64,000 bases of DNA from Ardenticatenaceae bacterium (GTDB taxonomy: Bacteria > Chloroflexota > Anaerolineae > Promineifilales > Promineifilaceae), in assembly GCA_020634395.1 (NCBI GenBank), contig JACKBU010000027.1, positions 7,066 to 71,065 of the forward strand. The letters are read 5' to 3'. Positions 62,638 through 64,000 of the stretch are shown here, in pieces. The translations under genes and the position numbers were made by a program. The number at the start of each line of letters is the position of its first letter. Position 1 is the first letter of the stretch. Below the pieces are notes generated by a model. The model saw nothing but the letters and a program-made list of their open reading frames with translations, was not told the DNA's origin and searched no databases.

Positions 62638-63425
62638 GGTGAGATGGGTTCCACGGCCGTTGCCGGAACCCAGCCTTCCACCTGCCCGCCGGGCAGCGAC
62701 ACCTGCGCCCAATCGCCGCGCTGCTCGCTGATTTCCACTTCCGCGCCGCTGTGCAGGTCGAAATTCACCGTGGCGTTGGCGTCCGGCTCCGCGCTGACGC
62801 TGACCGAATCGGCGATGACGACGCCAGGGGAACGGCCGTTTTCGCCGTCAAGCCACATCCGGCTGCCCAGCGCCGCGGCCGCCAAAACAACCAGCAGGCC
62901 GACCAGCATCAGGGAAGCGCGCAAAACGTCCCGCGCACGGCCGTTGCCGCTCTGGTAATACAAAAACCACAGCAGGCCAAACAACAGCCACGCGCCCAGC
63001 GCCAGCAGCGCCATCTCGTTAACGGTCAGCACGGTGCGGGTAGCGGCAGCGAAATTATCGACCGGGCTGCCGCTTTCCGGCGCGAACTGGTCGGTGGCCT
63101 GGGCGCGGGCCAGGTCCAGGTTGGCCTGGATGTCGGCGTCGCGCGGGTCTAGCTGCGCGGCGCGCCGATAATTGAGGATGGCCCGCCCCACGTCGCCCTG
63201 GCGGAAATAGGCGTTGCCCAGGTTGTAGTAGACGGCGCTGTCGGCCGCGCCCTGAGCGATGAGTTGTTCGTAGGCCTGGGCGGCTTCGGCGTAACGGCCG
63301 TTCACATACAGCGAGTTCGCCACGCCCATATCGCCATTCTGCGCCAGCAACGGCCGTGCCGCCAGCAGCCCCAAAATCAGCGCCAGCGAAAGAAAAATTG
63401 TGGTAGTGATGAGTGGTTTTTTCAT
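62631..63425 (-). CDS. BatE-like TPR and SH3 membrane protein
   Basis: Protein of about 264 residues. Signal peptide about 5-27 (ends LLAQ). TPR units follow: NGRYAEAAQAYEQLIAQGA, AVYYNLGNAYFRQGDVGRA and LNYRRAAQLDP. Two membrane segments lie about 132-152 and 165-185. A C-terminal SH3-like domain ends GQVEGWVPATAVEPI. This order matches BatE of the aerotolerance (Bat) operon, where it is thought to work with BatA/B/D in envelope stress. The ATG at 63425 begins the signal peptide; upstream in-frame codons are heptamer repeat. BatD lies just upstream. Confidence 0.83.
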   Translation of the reverse strand: MKKPLITTTIFLSLALILGLLAARPLLAQNGDMGVANSLYVNGRYAEAAQAYEQLIAQGAADSAVYYNLGNAYFRQGDVGRAILNYRRAAQLDPRDADIQANLDLARAQATDQFAPESGSPVDNFAAATRTVLTVNEMALLALGAWLLFGLLWFLYYQSGNGRARDVLRASLMLVGLLVVLAAAALGSRMWLDGENGRSPGVVIADSVSVSAEPDANATVNFDLHSGAEVEISEQRGDWAQVSLPGGQVEGWVPATAVEPISPK

Positions 63426-63445
63426 GATCAATGCCTTGGGGGAGG

Positions 63446-63530
63446 GGAGACTGGAGACTAGAGACTGAACGTCTCTCGGAATCTCAGTCTCCAGTCTCCC
63501 AGTCTCCAGTCTCCTAGTCTCCAATCTCTT
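63446..63530. repeat. Heptamer repeats between BatD and BatE genes
   Basis: GGGAGACTGGAGACTAGAGA (63446 on) faces a longer inverted run of CAGTCTC/CCAGTCT units to 63530. It can fold into a hairpin in the bat transcript. The BatD stop codon (63514-63516) is within the run. Confidence 0.9.
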
Positions 63531-64000
63531 CTTCCAACTTGCCAATCAACCCCGCCGCATCCGTCCACAGGTCGGTGTCGGTGTGGGTGGTGGGGGCGAA
63601 ACGGCCGTATTCGCAGCGGTCCAGAAACGTTTGCACCTCGGCCAGCAGGCCGTCGCCGACGCCGTGGGCGCGCAGTGTATGCGCCAGGTCGGGGCGGGTC
63701 AGGCCGGCCACGCTGCGGTTCAGTTTGGCAGCCAGATAGTCGTGAAAGATTTGCAGGGCGGCGGCATGGACTTCAGCGCCGTTTTTCTGCGCCGTTTGCA
63801 ACGCTTTGTCGGCCTGCCGGGCGGCCTGCTGGCTGCGGATTTTGTCGCTGTTTTGCGCTTTGTAGGTCTGCCGCCGCCGGTAGGCCACCGGCACGGCCAC
63901 CAGCGCCAGCGGAATGAGCCACAGCAGCCAGAAACCCGGCTGGCCGGTCAGGGCGGTGGTGGCCGCTTTTTCCGGGGCCAGCTTCAGGCCGTGAATGTCG
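63514..64000 (-). CDS. BatD-like protein, C-terminal part (runs off the window)
   Basis: The frame is open to the edge, giving at least 162 residues. After DIHGLKLAPEKAA comes a membrane segment (PGFWLLWLIPLALVAVPVAY), then a cytoplasmic helical tail (RRRQTYKAQNSDKIRSQQAA to the end), as in BatD oxygen-tolerance proteins. It is upstream of the BatE-like gene, supporting a bat operon beyond the edge. Its last residues EEEIGD and stop are formed by the start of a heptamer repeat, as in murE. Confidence 0.75.
   Translation of the reverse strand, partial: DIHGLKLAPEKAATTALTGQPGFWLLWLIPLALVAVPVAYRRRQTYKAQNSDKIRSQQAARQADKALQTAQKNGAEVHAAALQIFHDYLAAKLNRSVAGLTRPDLAHTLRAHGVGDGLLAEVQTFLDRCEYGRFAPTTHTDTDLWTDAAGLIGKLEEEIGD

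Larger units (their letters stand above)
1..64000. repeat. Iterated octamer palindrome ACGGCCGT, dispersed over the window
   Basis: The palindrome ACGGCCGT recurs every few hundred bases on average, mostly inside coding sequence. Examples start near 826, 1865, 1900, 2179, 2341, 2592, 2668, 2998, 3061, 5475, 7872, 10860, 12593, 17868, 17929, 18604, 24437, 24482, 27211, 27549 and 27566. More than 50 copies were counted by eye before 29 kb; base composition predicts roughly one. Depending on frame it encodes NGR, TAV or RP, so these tripeptides recur in unrelated proteins. It looks like an analogue of cyanobacterial HIP1 (GCGATCGC). Function is unknown. The span given is the window, not a single element. 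Confidence 0.9.

Noticed and set aside
62337..62642. Trp/Tyr/Thr- or Leu/Gly/Cys-rich peptides from the 62 kb array
   Set aside because: Both strands are open because of the period; no ribosome site or independent coding evidence.
1..64000. tRNA or rRNA genes, prophage, intact insertion sequences
   Set aside because: None recognised on either strand by eye; a covariance search would be decisive.

Overview
The window reads like a chromosome segment of a non-model, probably Chloroflexota (Anaerolineae-like) bacterium. This is inferred from gene content: FolE2, LCP protein, BatD/BatE, BMP-type nucleoside transporter, many GAF/hybrid kinases, lipoproteins with Thr/Pro/Glu-rich linkers, and a MurE whose substrate-motif is not the usual DAP type. 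No rRNA, tRNA, CRISPR array, prophage or intact insertion sequence was seen. Genes are densely packed, mostly with clear Shine-Dalgarno sites.

Layout. 0-8.2 kb: a divergent light/carotenoid cluster. Minus strand: B12-binding MerR regulator (CarH/LitR type), photolyase, phytoene desaturase. Plus strand: phytoene synthase, GTP cyclohydrolase FolE2, and a possible CrtC-like protein. The shared 159-bp gap holds two inverted repeats and overlapping promoters. 8.4-11.5 kb: two SPFH proteins and an FAD amine/amino-acid oxidase. 11.6-20.7 kb: a BMP-type (purine nucleoside-like) ABC transporter, divergent from a fused [2Fe-2S]/molybdenum xanthine dehydrogenase-like enzyme, suggesting purine salvage or catabolism. 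20.9-27 kb: FtsH, DUF302, an ATPase fused to a winged helix, DinB, LCP. 27-32.4 kb: lipoprotein, GMC oxidoreductase, GAF kinase and response regulator. 32.5-40.6 kb: unknown protein and D-cysteine desulfhydrase on plus; HolA, DUF6391, MurE, DUF711 and gamma-glutamyltransferase on minus. 40.8-44.1 kb: regulator, small membrane protein, ABC ATPase, and a YhfC-protease/ABC-2 permease fusion. 44.2-49.7 kb: DUF4203, a deoxynucleoside kinase-MazG fusion operon, subtilase. 50.4-55.5 kb: haem-binding protein, MscS, hybrid kinase, and an HTH/receiver protein of odd architecture. 55.7-62.3 kb: sugar ABC importer with duplicated binding protein, plus a two-component system. 62.6 kb to the edge: BatE and partial BatD.

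The most unusual signal is in the DNA itself. (1) The octamer palindrome ACGGCCGT is iterated through the whole window, mostly inside genes (over 50 copies by eye in the first 29 kb, against about one expected), where it is read as NGR, TAV or RP. (2) Gene ends carry 7-bp tandem repeats in inverted pairs that make hairpins and often supply the stop codon. (3) Three intergenic arrays have an exact 21-bp period. This combination resembles HIP1 and STRR repeats of filamentous cyanobacteria, but with different sequences. (4) Two unrelated solute-binding lipoproteins each carry a tandem duplication of the whole ligand-binding domain.
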